From Climacium dendroides (Eukaryota > Streptophyta > Bryopsida > Hypnales > Climaciaceae): a stretch of 64,000 nt of DNA. This document shows positions 24,046-39,165 of the stretch, piece after piece. The position numbers and the translations under genes were made by a program. Numbering within the stretch: the first letter of the stretch is position 1; every line of letters begins with the position of its first letter. The stretch covers positions 46,514,555 to 46,578,554 of the forward strand of contig OX467083.1 in NCBI GenBank assembly GCA_950106755.1, given 5' to 3'. The notes below the pieces were generated by a model. The model searched no databases. It worked only from the letters and a program-made list of their open reading frames with translations, and had not been told where the DNA came from.

Positions 24046-25587
24046 ATGGACCACCCAATGGAAGGGGAAGGAGAGAGTGGGCAACAACAGAGTAGGGTTG
24101 CCCGGTCTCTCAACCTACCGGATGGCATGTCTCGAGACGCCCTGCACCTCGACACTATCGCCAGGCGATCATGGCAAGGATCAGGATCGCCGATGAAGGG
24201 GATGGTGGCCAGTACCTCATCGCCTACGAGGACTTCTTACAGCGACAGGTTCATTCCTAGCCGCTCGAGCTCGAACTTGATGGGATTTGCTCTCTTGGAT
24301 CGATCTCCTTCAGGGGCCAACATCGCGCAGTCGAACGACAACCGAGAAGATGGCGGGGCGGCGTATTCAATGATGCTGCGATCGGAGCTTTTCGGGCAAG
24401 AGGCAAACTCCCCAGCAACGCCCGAGAAATCAATGGGAATTGGCTCCCGAGATCCAATGCGGTCTCCCATCAGTCCAACGAACCGGAATCTGTTCAGATT
24501 CAAGAGTGAGTACAAGCCGAACACGAACGCGCGGCCAGAGAGCCCTTACGCGCTCTCTCCAGCGGGAATTGATGTTATGCCCACCATGTCGCCCCGAAAA
24601 GCGCCGAGGAAAATTGCGAGGTCGCCTTACAAGGTGTTGGATGCGCCGGCGTTGCAGGACGATTTCTACCTCAATTTGGTGGATTGGTCATCTCACAACG
24701 TGCTGGCGGTCGGGTTGGGCACTTCTGTGTACCTTTGGAGTGCGTGCACCAGCAAAGTGACGAAGCTCTGCGACTTAGGTCCTACAGACAGTGTGTGCTC
24801 TGTAGGCTGGACGCAAAGGGGGACGTATCTCGCTGTGGGAACCAACCTTGGCGAGGTGCAGCTGTGGGATGCGACCAAGTGCAGAAAGGTGCGGACAATG
24901 CTGGGTCATCGATCGCGAGTCGGTACTCTAGCATGGAGCTCACACATCTTGTCATCTGGCAGCCGGGATCGCAACATTCTTCAGCGGGATGTCCGAGTGC
25001 CGGACGATTTTGTAAGTAAACTTGTAGGGCATAAATCAGAGGTCTGCGGATTGAAGTGGTCGTATGACGATCGGGAGCTTGCGTCTGGCGGGAATGATAA
25101 TCAGCTCTTTGTCTGGAATCAGCAATCCACGCAACCGGTAGTGAAATTCAGCGAGCACACGGCAGCTGTGAAGGCCATCGCGTGGTCTCCTCATCAGCAT
25201 GGTTTGTTAGCGTCTGGAGGCGGTACTGCTGACCGATGCATACGATTTTGGAACACTGCTACCAGCACCCCTTTGAATTGCTACGACACTGGAAGCCAAG
25301 TTTGCAATTTGGTCTGGTCGAAGAATGTGAATGAGCTTGTGAGTACACATGGATACTCTCAGAACCAGATTATTGTTTGGAGATACCCTGCAATGTCGAA
25401 GCTTGCTACATTGACGGGACATACAATGCGGGTTTTGTACCTCGCGATCTCTCCAGATGGTCAAACGATTGTGACGGGTGCTGGCGATGAGACGCTACGG
25501 TTTTGGAATGTTTTTCCCTCTCCGAAATCACAGAGTGCTGTTCGCGATACAGGGGTGTGGTCTCTCGGACGAACACACATTCGATAA
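24046..25587 (+). CDS. FZR: FIZZY-RELATED/CCS52 (Cdh1-type) activator of the APC/C, left copy
   Basis: A single uninterrupted frame of 513 residues. An in-frame TAA directly precedes the ATG, which fixes the start. Features in order: a Ser/Pro-rich N-terminus with many SP/TP sites (possible CDK sites); the C-box DRFIPSR at 67-73; a basic linker (SPRKAPRKIARSPYKVLDAP, about 182-201); a seven-bladed WD40 propeller from about 205 to 490, with blades ending in motifs such as VQLWD, LFVWN, IRFWN and LRFWN; the RVL motif at 462-464, typical of plant CCS52; and a C-terminal Ile-Arg tail (512-513). By homology it loads substrates onto the anaphase-promoting complex in the nucleus and drives mitotic exit and endoreduplication. 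It has no introns, whereas flowering-plant relatives have several, so a retrocopy origin or lineage-wide intron loss should be considered. OPA3 converges on it from downstream. It is identical in protein to the copy at 50,913-52,454. Confidence 0.96.
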   Translation: MDHPMEGEGESGQQQSRVARSLNLPDGMSRDALHLDTIARRSWQGSGSPMKGMVASTSSPTRTSYSDRFIPSRSSSNLMGFALLDRSPSGANIAQSNDNREDGGAAYSMMLRSELFGQEANSPATPEKSMGIGSRDPMRSPISPTNRNLFRFKSEYKPNTNARPESPYALSPAGIDVMPTMSPRKAPRKIARSPYKVLDAPALQDDFYLNLVDWSSHNVLAVGLGTSVYLWSACTSKVTKLCDLGPTDSVCSVGWTQRGTYLAVGTNLGEVQLWDATKCRKVRTMLGHRSRVGTLAWSSHILSSGSRDRNILQRDVRVPDDFVSKLVGHKSEVCGLKWSYDDRELASGGNDNQLFVWNQQSTQPVVKFSEHTAAVKAIAWSPHQHGLLASGGGTADRCIRFWNTATSTPLNCYDTGSQVCNLVWSKNVNELVSTHGYSQNQIIVWRYPAMSKLATLTGHTMRVLYLAISPDGQTIVTGAGDETLRFWNVFPSPKSQSAVRDTGVWSLGRTHIR

Positions 25588-27060
25588 CAGGGTGGCACCC
25601 CTTTCAATAGTTCCAATGCTGTATCATGAAGTCGGTTAGTTAAACTTGCACTTGTAGGTATAGGTCGATCTTTGATTTTCCCAGTTGCAAGTCCACAATT
25701 CTTATTGGTTGCAGGATCATCACTACAACCCGATGCAAGGCTGCTTTCTGTAATATTTGGCTTCCAACCTGCAGCTGTGCGCCATAAAGAGGTAGCGTGC
25801 CAGGAACTCCCGCTCTGTGATTCTCTACTTGATGCACTTAAACGATTAAAGGAAAAAAGCTTACTGTGACACTACCGACGGTGTTCATGATCGCTCTTAT
25901 GAATGATATCCTTTTTCCTGCGTTTTGTTCTGCCTTGAAGTATTCTGTAATCTGCTTTGGTATGCAGCGTCTTTAACATAGAAATCGATGGTGTTGGTGG
26001 AGGGCGTTCGTCATGTCAGCATTCGAAATTGTTAAAGCAGTCGGCCACAGGCTGTCTCGTTTCAGACACGTTTACTATACATTTCAGTGTGGCAATTGCA
26101 TTTGCGAGAACCTTCCAATTCCACTTCAAGCAAAGCAGGTATTCTGTATTCTCAAAGCAGGTTCCTGTCATACCATCTGTCTCCGAGAGTAGCATTGCCC
26201 TTCATACACACATTACTGAATCCCTGAAATCAAGCATCATGCAGTTTGTCTTCACACATCACGATCAGGCCATACGGACGAGTGAGAACGTTTGAGACGT
26301 GACATGTCTTCATCTCGTTGAGCTTCGCAAATACGTGGCCAACCTTGCAACGCTTGAGTAACTCATGACAACCTACTGGTAACAGTGGTAAGTGGTAAGT
26401 TTCTGGTCCATCTTCATGTCAAAATAGCTTTGGTCACACGGTCTTACAGCAAACTTCATGCTGCTGCTTAGTATCCTTATCGAAAAGAAGTTACACGCAA
26501 ATTGCTCTCACAAAATGAGCTGCATCACGTTTGCCTCATCGGTCGGTGATAGCTGCAATTTGGAGACTTCACAGAATGCCCTTGTTTAGTTCAACACGAG
26601 CATCTTTCAGGCGTTGCCCTAATTCATCACAAAGGACTTGGTGCAGCTTAAAGGCAGTTGATTTGCTACTGCCTTAATGGATGGATTCTCAGTTTTTGAA
26701 ACGACTGAGCACCAAATTTCTGAGGCTAACACTTAGCATTCTTGAGGATTGGTGTGGACCCATTTGAGAAGTATACCTACTAAGAGGTATTCAAAGCATA
26801 TCAGAGCGAATCAGGCAAAGTTAAAGCTCTAACCTGTGAAAACAATGGCTGATTAGCTCGAGGAGCTCAACTTTGCAAAAACAAGATGTATGGAATTCCT
26901 TTTCATGTGAATTTTGAAGGTGCTCAACAATGGTTCTCCGAAGTTGAAATGTTACGAGCATCACTAATCTCCCAAATTTCTGCTTCTAGGACACTGACCA
27001 TGTATGTCCAGTGTCGTAGTCCCTGTAATGAGTTGCAATCCCAACCCTAATTGGTGCTTT
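25588..27060. other. Convergent intergenic region between FZR and OPA3 3' ends (left arm)
   Basis: 1.47 kb containing the 3' regions of two genes that face each other. It has no coding frame of known family; the 112-residue frame at 25,957 is not recognised. The single arm-to-arm difference noticed inside the mirror zone (25,678) falls here. No polyadenylation site could be fixed. Confidence 0.5.
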
Positions 27061-30000
27061 TCAACTTTGGGGGGCTTTCTCTGTCGTACTGCTTTGGTTG
27101 GAAGGCGGTACCAAGCTCCTCGTTTGGATTTCTTGGCCTTGATCACTTTGGTTTCGCAAAACACTAAAACTTGGGGCACTCATCCAGCTTGCCCTTCCAG
27201 GTTGGGATGCCTTCTCCAACTCATCAATTCGCAACCTTAGAAGCTCAAGCTCACGCAATGTACTCCTGTCCCTCTCCCGTAGTGCCTGACCACATTTCAG
27301 CACAATGTTAGTGGGTGTCCGACCTCATGATTCCTCCTCCACGATTTCAAGTTTGTTATCCAATTGTGAACAACGTGATTCTTCTTCAGGGTCGACTTCA
27401 TAACTTCCTTCAGGGTTGCTTTTTAACCCTGAAAGGACGAACGAACGGGGTGACGTTGGAAATCATCCCCTTTTCATTACCGTGTGAATGAATCATTTGG
27501 TTTAAGAAATAACAAAAGCAGTCGTTGGAAGCCCCTTTTCATTACCGTGTGAATGAATCATTTGGTTTAAGAAATAACAAAAGCAGTCATTGGAAGCCAT
27601 ACTCTTGTAGAAGAACTCCCCTTTTCACAACAAAATTTCAAAGATGAATAATTGCATTTTCTTCCTACCTACTAGATGGATGCCAAACATCCTTGTCAAC
27701 GTCCTTGTCAACGTCCTTGTCAACGTTTAAGGGTTAAAGTGCATCTTATAAAAAGAGAATCTAATTTTTTTTGAGGCTCATCAATACCTTGTATGAACAA
27801 AAAAAAAAACTTGCTAAAAAAACACACTTGCTAAGTATTATATGCATTGTTTACAATGAATGCCACAGTTGTGAGTTTTTTTTGGTTTTCATTTAAAGTG
27901 AAGAAGGTCGTAAATTCTAACAAATGTTATGAACCCCTAATATTTCATTAAATTGGCATCCCTCTACTTGCCAAAAATGAGAGGAGCAAAAGGTTCTTCC
28001 TTCAAAAACTAGAGAAGGTTTTTCATTTAAGTTCTGTATAGTGAGAAATTGATTGGCAACTTCCTTCAAAAACTAGAGAAGGTCTTTCATTTAAGTTCTG
28101 TATAGTGAGAAATTGATTTGCCAATTTGATCCCTAAAACTCAATCTTGATCCCCGAAATTCAATCTTTAAAACTATCTCACCAAAATTTGATTATCAATT
28201 TCTTCATTCTATAAAATCACATTGGAAAGAAAATTCCTTACAAAAAGCAATGCAATTCTTGCATGGGATCATGTGAGTCTTTCCTTCTAATGGTGGATTG
28301 TAAGGTCCCCCAACCTTATCTATTTTGACAATTGAACACTAGCCTTCTAGAATTCCAATTGTTGCACAATCCCCAAACAAGTACAATTATGAGGAAGGAT
28401 AGTTCAACAACTTGACCAATCACTAAGAAAAATAGGATTTTAGAGTTGTGTAACTTACGTTCAACTCAGCTCGCATCTTGGCCTCTTTGAAAGCTTCAGA
28501 ACGAGAGCTTCGTTGCACTTCAAGAATGACAATGGTTCCACCCACCTACCAATAGGAGGCTATAATAAACTTACTCTATTATCATAATTGTCAAGAGAAG
28601 TAATTCTTCATTTTTACAATGACAACTTTTGATGGCAATTGAAATTGGAACAGTTGAAGTTGTCATTTGTTTAGCTAGTGTACTCTCAACCTTCTTTAAT
28701 TAATTACAAAGTCTGTAATTGCATTTTCTTTGTATATATAGGCTTAGAAACTGTTCATGATAGGTATACATTTGATAGAACAACTTTCACATTTCAAGTC
28801 ATGTGGGATACATGTACAAGCATGTAGAAGTTCACCTGTACCTTGAGATAATTGACATTAGGGAACTCTCACGGTTGAGTAGAAGAAAACAAACAACTTT
28901 GCTAAGAGAAGAGGCTCAATTCATATAAATTACTTTGTACATTATAGTAGTAGCTCACATTTCAAGTAGCAACCTACTTAAACCTTCTTATATTCACAAT
29001 AGATGTAGATTTAATCCCCTTTTGTCCAACAAATATGAATGCAAAAATTGATTAGTTATCAATATGATTTTGAAGTTTGTAGAGATGCATTTGGTACCGC
29101 AAAAATAATAAATTCACCAAGGAGGTCGGATGCTACTTGCACAGCTTTCTCGGGATTGAGAGGGTGAATTATCATATTTGTATCATGCCCATATATGCGC
29201 CTTTGCAAGTTTACTTGAAATCTATGGTTTGACTGCAAATCTTCACAACCGAGCTCATTTACTTCATATATGCAATTGATTTAATACTTAGTAACAAAAA
29301 ACTATCAATATGATATAATCCTATTTTATAGTTTAGGAATTAACCTTTAATTTTTGGCATTATTTTTTTATTAATGCAAAAATCAGTTGTAAATTAGAAG
29401 CAAAATTATGAAATTTACCTTAAAAAGTTCAATTATAATTTAAATGAATAAAAAATAACCCTTATAGTTTTGCAACATTCCTCTTGAAATGTTTGAACAA
29501 AGTTCTTTAGTGATATTATATTAATAATGTGTATTGCAAACAAGAAGCAATTTTTTTTTTTAAATTTATGAAATCCTTAGATTTGTAAAAAGCTTGTCCT
29601 TTCTCTACAATATTATTGTAGATTGAAGGATTTTATTGAAGAGATGTGACATTTGGTTTTCAAATTAATATAGAATTTTGCCAATAATTTGTTGATATTC
29701 ACAAAATTATATAAATCTAGAATTTTCTTCCTTTTAAAGGTTTGAATATTGAAAAATAACACACACCTATTTTAATTATTGAAGGCATTTTCATAATACC
29801 AAAATGTACTTGACCCTTTCACAAATTGACAAAGTTATGGTGTGATAGCAAAGCAAAGAAGTACCAAATATAATTAACAATATAATGTATGTATAAGTTA
29901 TTAAAATCGCATCCTTTACAAATTTGAGTTTGCTTGTATTATTATATAATTTCAAATATTATTGCATTATTGAAAATTTTATTATAAATGTTTGAATATA

Positions 30001-30233
30001 AAATCTTCAATTCATAATTGGAATTTGTATAATAATGACTTCCAATCATGTAGCTTCAATATTTATAGAAACAATAAAGTTGATTGGCATTAATAAACCC
30101 TAACCTGTGCAACATCAATGATAAATTGTCGAAAACGAGGATGTTTAGATGCATGGGTTTTCAATCTACTTGCTAGAGGCTTTCCTAATGACTTCATCAA
30201 TAGTGCTCCCAACTTTGCCACTGGTAATATCAT
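27061..30233 (-). CDS. OPA3: OPA3-like protein, four exons, complete copy
   Basis: Exons on the minus strand: 30,233-30,105 (residues 1-43), 29,232-29,098 (44-88), 28,545-28,459 (89-117) and 27,285-27,061 (118-191 plus stop). All introns are phase 0 and GT-AG: donors GTTAGG, GTACCA and GTAAGT; acceptors TTGCAG, TTGGTAG and GGTCAG. The product starts MILPVAKLGALLMKSLGKPL, has HPRFRQF, then RRIYGHDT and PLNPEKAVQVASDLLGEF, then ILEVQRSSRSEAFKEAKMRA, and ends in a Glu/Leu/Arg-rich coiled coil (RELELLRLRIDELE). This is the order of the OPA3 family, mitochondrial proteins with an N-terminal targeting/membrane segment. The ATG at 30,233 is preferred over an upstream in-frame one because the family begins this way. 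Exon 1 lies outside the inverted repeat; exons 2-4 lie inside it. The exon 4 acceptor is inferred from frame and family alignment. Confidence 0.88.
27467..28123. repeat. Short tandem duplications in OPA3 intron 3
   Basis: A 65-bp unit is repeated at 27,467-27,531 and 27,532-27,596. A 64-bp unit is repeated at 27,996-28,059 and 28,060-28,123. A 12-bp unit (CCTTGTCAACGT) occurs three times at 27,691-27,729. All are mirrored unchanged in the right arm (48,904-49,033, 48,377-48,504 and 48,771-48,809), so they predate the last homogenisation of the arms. Confidence 0.9.
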
Positions 30234-33079
<2,846 letters not shown>

Positions 33080-34200
33080 AAAATCATGTTTTATAAGTTT
33101 TGTGGATTTGAATCACCTTTTTTCGATGTACAAAGTAAAATAATAACTTGTACATTTTTTATAAGATTTCATGAAAATTTTTATAAGAACTCCCAAAATC
33201 TTTTGTCTTATAGAAAATCCTCTTCCACACTATCAACTACTCAAATCAACAATGGAAAAATTCTAGAATTTTCCATGTTGTGGTAAAATCTCACTAAAAA
33301 TTAGAATATCTTATTTTATGCTAATATCAGGCCTTGAAAAGTTTAAGGTTTCCGACATCAACAAGTACCCAAAATGGCTAGTGAGATTTTTCAATTCTAA
33401 CAAATTGAAAAATAATTGTGGAATTGACTAGCATTCTAGAAGAATACAAAATCAAAACAAGGTCAAAGCAAAGTCTTTTTTACTCCCACATACCTTTCCA
33501 AACAATCTAAACTTGTCAATTTCTTTTGGAAAGGTAATCTCCAATTGTTGGATTTTTTACCTCTTTTTTGTTTAAAGTTGGCACCAACTATTATGATTTT
33601 TTTTGCCATAAAGGAGTGAAGAAGTTTTTAAGACTACAAATGGTCTTTTGAAGCTAATGGTGCAATTATTTTGTGATTTTGGATCTTTAACCAAAAGTTA
33701 GAAGTTTGGACCATTGTAAAAGTAGAAAATCCTAAAAATTAGATGAAAAATGAAAAATCTTGTAGTGATAAGATTACCACTATGTAAGAGAGGGAGGGAT
33801 GCCTTTGGGGAAAGTATAAAAGGGCTGCCTTCTCCTTTTCAAACCTCCCCTTATTTGTATTTTATTCCCATTGGATCTATTTTATTGGATTTTTGGGCTA
33901 TTAAGCCAAAACTTGCAAAACAGTGTTTTAGGAGTAATTTTGTTCCATTGTTTGTATTTTTGAATTAATTTTTAAAGAAAATTAGTTTTTCTTCAAACCT
34001 TACATTTTCTTGTACGTGAATTATATATTGTTTTTATACTAACCTTGTATTAACCCTAGAGACAAGTCCCCTTGTACCTTGGTGATGTTGCTTATGAATT
34101 GTGAAGTTGTAATACTAACATATGTTAGAGTTTATGTGAAATTTAAGTGTGTTGTATTAACACATGTTGTTGCTCATGAGAATTTAGTGATTGCACTAAC
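33080..34200 (+). mobile_element. Partial, diverged third copy of the LTR-like family
   Basis: It aligns in the same orientation with 41,480-42,440. Shared landmarks are GTAAAATCTCACTAAAAATT (33,282/41,555), the AGGTCAAAGC...TTTACTCCC stretch, ATGGTCTTTTGAAGC/ATGGCCTTCTGAAGC, a TATA-like AGTATAAAAGGG at about 33,813, and CTTGTACCTTGGTGATG (34,071/42,363). The termini were not found. It is more decayed than the other two copies. Confidence 0.55.
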
Positions 34201-35131
34201 ATTCTACTAATTCAGCCTTGTCAAATTTGTTCTACTACTTTTGTATTTCTCCAAATATGTTGAAGCCTTAAATGTGAGATGTGTCAAAATTCTTTGGTTT
34301 ATATATATAGAAGTTCCAAGTACAATAAAGCTTTTATTAGGAGAAGTCAGGGTTGTCACATCGGATGGGTTAGGGGCATTGGACGTCCTGGATGAACGGA
34401 TGAACCGGACTGGACAAACGGGTGGTCCGTCCAATCGGTCCAACTTCCATTTTCTAGGTCATGGAATTTTTCCAAGGATAAAAAGAAGTTACTGTTATTT
34501 ACCTTCAGTGATTGACGTGTCATTCCACGTTGGAATCAAGCATGGATGGTAGGATATGGATGGCTGTGCAGGCGAGAACAAAGTTGTGTGGGCGTAGACG
34601 CAAATGGGTGTGAACATCATGTGTCGGGGCAGACATCTTTGTAGGGGTGCGGACATTACTAATAGGGCACGGATGCAAATGTGTGGAAACGTGAAATGCC
34701 TGTGCACAAATATGTGGTTTAGGGCGTGGATGTACATGTCTGGGCGGGGACTCAAACACACTTCAACCCAAGACATTTGGACGGGGATGTCTTCTATCTG
34801 GGTGCAGATAGAGTCCGGCGGGAACGTCTCCTAACTAGGCGTGAACCTTGTGCTCGTTGCTTATAAGGTGTAGTTGCAACCATGTTCTTTTTATTTCCAA
34901 TGAAAGAGATGGAAAAAAACATTTTTTTGGACATTTTAAGTCTTTAGTCTTTTAAGAAAATAAGATTTGGAAAAAAAATTATAATTTTCATTATTAGCAA
35001 TTTTCAAAATAAAAGGTTCAATCTATTGCCATTCAAAATACAAAATATTTAGTATGGTTCCAAATTTTTGGAAGATATTTAAAACAACATGATAATTATA
35101 TTATTAATTATTAAATTTCTAAAATTAATGC

Positions 35132-35182
<51 letters not shown>

Positions 35183-35890
35183 TTTATTTTTTTTATTTTT
35201 TATTTTTTTCAAACAAAAAGTGTAGAAAGCCAAAATCGAGTAATCGACCGAATTGGATTCTATACAATCCCAAAAAGATATGTACAAATTTGAGAGAATT
35301 TTCTATTTTTCTAAATTTTAAATAAAAATACAATACATTTGTCCTAGATTTCAAGATAATTTTTTTGGGGGGGGGGTTGAAAAAAACATTATTCATCTTC
35401 TTATAAATTTCTATCTCTAAGAATTGTGTCTTTGGCCTATTAAGTTCATCATCCAAAATTGTTATGATCTTAAAATCCAACAATATAAATTTTCCATTAT
35501 TAATCCCATATATACTACACAAAGTAGTCTTTACTTCTGTACAATTCAAATTAAAAATTTCAAGCACGACTATGTGCAAAAAAAATATGAAATTGGAACA
35601 CTTCAATGAAAACCTCCATTGTCAAGATGTTCTTGGGACTCGAGGGCAATGAGGGGTTAACATGCATGACAGAATTGAAAAATATTATACACGTAGGGAT
35701 CTTTATGATAACCAAAAAGGCAAAAACATTTATAGATTTCATGCATTGCAAAACAAAATAACAATACAATGAATCTATACTTATAGAATACATTAAGTTC
35801 TTCATTGGTTATCTAAGAAATTCCTTTATGGTCATAGATCTTCAGGCTTGCTATTACTAGAATTATCTATAAGATCTATTTTCAATGCTC
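34201..35890. other. Non-coding DNA with TA and poly-G runs
   Basis: It contains a TA array at 35,133-35,179 followed by a T-rich run, and ten consecutive G at about 35,367-35,376. The 137-residue minus frame at 35,193-35,606 has no family similarity and spans AT-rich sequence, so it is not called. Confidence 0.5.
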
Positions 35891-35891
35891 C

Positions 35892-36861
35892 TTATATATT
35901 CAAACAACTTGATCTGCGGTGTAGTTGGTTAGAGGGACCCGTTGGATTAGCATCTAGAATGACAACATCATCATCCTCTGGTGCCTCATTGCAATTGTAG
36001 TCATCCTCATTGTAGTAGCCTTCAGTGTCTCCATCTCCATCATATTCATCACCACCATCTAAGGTCGTACCACCCTCAACTTTTGAGTTTTCATTTCGAA
36101 GCTCCATAACTCGGTCACCGAGGCTACAGTTGCACCAAAACCTCTTGTATCATTGTGCATTGGGGTCCTCTGCAATCTGCATTAGAATTAATAGTGGGGT
36201 CTGTTGAAACTCAAGGAACAACAAATGCTAGAGAGGACAGATTACATCTATGTACGATCCACATTTGGATCTTGTGCTCCAATTCTGTAGAGAGGATGTT
36301 TGGAAGGCCTTGACGATGATGCTTCACCGTTGTTCCTTCCTCCGCGACCTCCACGACCTTTGTGGCCTTCACAACCTTGTCCCCATACGAATCCATTTTG
36401 TAGGTGTGAAGGGGCTGAAGGACTCTACCATCAATAGCAACATTGGAAACGTTTGAAGTTGTGGTCTGAGCAATCCCTATGGAGTCTAACCCTTGTTGAG
36501 TACCTATAGAGATGGGATTTTCAATTACAGCATGAGGGGTTTTTGTGGAACGTTGTACTAATGTATTTTGGCCATAACAAAGTGTAGAAGGCGCAATATG
36601 AGAGTGCGGAGTGGCATGATCCTCTCTAAATGCAAAAACATCAACTTCTATACGATCAAGGTCAAAACGCCTTCTTACATTATTGTTCAATTGATTTGGT
36701 ACAATAGTACGAGCTATTGTTGTACTTCCAACATTTGTACTATGAAGTCTTTGGACAACTCTGTTGTTGGATCCAAACGATCCACCTCTCCCTACGGGCC
36801 TTGTATTCCAATCACTGTTGTGGGTAGACCCTCCTTGGGGCAGAATTGTACGGTTCTCCAC
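35892..36861 (-). pseudogene. hAT transposase, distal C-terminal tail
   Basis: This is the continuation, beyond the CACTA insertion at 36,862-38,122, of the minus-strand hAT reading region. It encodes an Asn/Gly/Thr-rich segment (for example GRGGSFGSNNRVVQRLHSTN) and, after a stop and frame changes, an acidic tail (DGGDEYDGDGDTEGYYNEDD). Assigning it to the hAT gene rests on position and composition, not on a conserved domain. Confidence 0.4.
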
Positions 36862-38122
36862 CACTATAAGAATCCTGCGTTTTTGGATGTGTTTTTCCCT
36901 AACGCGTCGTGTTTTTAAAAACACAACATGTTTTGTAAAAACGTCATTGCAATGCAAGAATTTTTTAGGATGTCTAGGAAAACGTACCATGTTTTTCTGA
37001 AAACATGGATATGTCAAGTGAGACAGGAATGTTTTTACAAACGTCACATGGAGCATAGTGAAATTTTTTCTAACATCTAGAAAAACAAGAGAATACCATG
37101 TCAGCAAAATGTCCATTTTGACTATGGATAAATTATTAAAAATTACTATGGTTTAGGGTAAAAAATTGACCATATGTAAAAATTTTAGGGAAAGGGTAGC
37201 CATGTGGCATGCTTTGAAAAAAAAGAAAATGGATGGATGAAAATGGATGTATTCCATGGATGAAAAGAGCTGGTCTTTATACAAGTAGGGTGGTAAGAAG
37301 AGAGACAATTCATATGGGATATATGAAACAAAAATTGTGTTCAAAGTGAAACGTCAAAAAAAACATGTACATGTCAAAAACAACGTCAACATGTACATAT
37401 CTACTTGTCCCATATCTTTTGTCTCTCCATGGGCAGAGAATGGATATAAGTACAATCTCTTTACCCTTCATTTTTATTAACTTTTAATGAAGTAATTCCT
37501 TCACTTGGCCATTAAAATTTTTCTTAATGGTAGATGGTAAGTTTTCTTCAATTTTTGTTAAATTCAAAATTTTTGTTTATTTTATTCTTAAATTATATTA
37601 AATATTTGTTTTTTGTTGATATTGCCTTGTAAGTAGGGTATGCAACAATTGATGTTTCAAAAAACGTCTAATTTGACATGCATCGCAAAAAAATGTCTAA
37701 TTTGATGCCTCAGTTCCATGTTCCCTGTAAGTGGAAGCCACATCAGATTTTAGGGGTTTACCTACCACATGGGCCACGTCAAAATTTTTGAGGGGTCCAC
37801 GTCATATTTTCTCTGAGTCCACGTCACCTGCCTTGTCATCAAGGGGTTGGATGAAAAGTGGTCTTACATGGCATTGCCCGCCAAAAAAGCCATGATGTAG
37901 AACTTATGTGGACTCCACATGGCACTTTGTGCAAAGCTTGGAAGACTGTGTTACTCTTGATGTTCCAAGAAAATTAGCTACATTTTTTCCAAAACGCAGC
38001 ATGTTTTTGGCTTGTCATTTATAACGGATTTTTTTAGGCATCACAACTAATGACGTTGACGTCAAAATAAACATAGAGGCTTGTTTTTTGCAACATCAAA
38101 AAAACATTGTTTTCTTATAGTG
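36862..38122. mobile_element. CACTA-type non-autonomous element C, 1,261 bp
   Basis: The left end is CACTATAAGAATCCTGCG and the right end the complement of CACTATAAGAAAACAATG. The flanking triplets are CAC and TAC, a probable target duplication with one change. Subterminal AAACGTC/GACGTTT words recur in both halves. It splits the tail of the hAT transposase. The 301-residue frame at 36,211-37,116 is a mix of element and host-gene sequence. Confidence 0.75.
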
Positions 38123-39165
38123 TACATTCCCTCCATTGCCATTGTTGAAGTCATCTCCATTCCCATTGTTATTTTGCAAAAAGAGGTTTTCGTTGTTGTA
38201 GTCATCATCGGAGGGATTATAATGATTAACATGGTTTGCCACATTTGGTTCATTTCTCTTTGAAAGAGAAGACAAAGGGTGGATTTCGGCAGTGTCTTCA
38301 TTCTCAAGAAGTGGAGGCAAATGACTACAACGAGCAATAGGTCCCCAACAATCATAAGGGACATCGTCTTCAATATCTTTCCCATCTCAACATCTCTATA
38401 GTATTGCCTTGCTTCCTCAAGGTGATCGATGCCCTCCCTCCAAAGATTGTAGTTTGCCTGGTAGGCTGGAGGTGCTCGGTTTCTTTGAGGTGCACAATTT
38501 ACTTCCATATCAGCCAACTTGAGTTCTTCTACTTGCATCACATTGAATTCAAGATGAGATTTACAATCACGTTCGTGATTGGGTTCACTTGTTGGAACGG
38601 GGCCAAGGGCATTGGAATTGGAATCTTCCAAAAAGATGTTTGAGTCATACCAACGGATCGGATCGGCACCTAGTCTTTCACAAAGCACATGACTATTGGT
38701 ATAGATGTATACCAAAGACTCCGCCTTTTCTATTGCTACGCGATTTTGGCTCTTATTGTGAACAAAAAAATATATGCTCTAGTTCCTTTCATATGACGAT
38801 GTTGAACACGTGAATGAGAGAAGACATATAGCGATTTTGGACAAAGCCTTGTTTGCAATCTTATGCCACCATTTGTGGAGAAACATGTTTGCTACTCGGA
38901 TGTCGGGTGCTATAGTAGGGATAAACGGCCCAGAGCTCTCCTCATATTCTGTTAATTTTGCCATGACAACATCATAACATCCATTCACTACGTCCTCTAT
39001 TTTTCAGATGACCTGGTACAGTACACAAAGAATAGTTCTGTCAACATTAAGGGTCGCATGACCTTTCATGTACGGGTTCAAGTTAGAGGACCGTGGCATA
39101 GTGCGTGTTGTTGAATATTATGTCCCATCTTGCACTGTCATACGTGCAGTCCAAGCGTAAGTATC
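38123..39165 (-). pseudogene. hAT transposase, C-terminal dimerisation domain
   Basis: The minus-strand translation includes MKGHATLNVDRTILCVLYQV, then NMFLHKWWHKIANKALSKIA, then ICLLSFTCSTSSYERN, a stop where the family has Trp, and VHNKSQNRVAIEKAESLVYI. It continues with RWYDSNIFLEDSN. This is the hAT C-terminal dimer region (the conserved SxxERxWS-type block). In-frame stops (near 39,000 and 38,780) make it inactive. Its N-terminal partner lies at 46,665-47,228, separated by a ~7.5-kb retroelement insertion. Confidence 0.8.

Larger units (their letters stand above)
21690..29271 (+). repeat. Left arm of a ~7.6-kb inverted repeat (partner 47,229-54,840)
   Basis: From about 23,025 to 29,271 every position p mirrors 76,500 minus p in the right arm. 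Only one base difference was found in the places compared (T at 25,678 against G in the partner), and even an A11 homopolymer near 27,800 agrees. Between 21,690 and 23,025 the arms still align but differ by many substitutions and indels, plus one private MITE in each arm. The inner edge is sharp: identity ends after CTTCATATAT at 29,262-29,271, where the left continues as OPA3 intron 1 and the right as hAT sequence. Confidence 0.95.

Noticed and set aside
23588..24087. Minus-strand frames of 112-114 residues over the FZR leader
   Set aside because: They are duplicated only because the arms are identical. No family features, and they overlap the FZR start on the opposite strand.
25957..26295. 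112-residue frame duplicated in both arms (also 50,205-50,543)
   Set aside because: The duplication follows from arm identity alone. It lies in the convergent 3' region, and no family features were recognised.
35193..35606. 137-residue minus-strand frame
   Set aside because: Composition follows AT-rich DNA, it runs through a poly-G/poly-C tract, and no conserved motif is seen.
36211..37116. 301-residue minus-strand frame as a novel protein
   Set aside because: It crosses the boundary of a CACTA-type element at 36,862. The part inside the element is non-coding, and the rest fits the decayed hAT tail.
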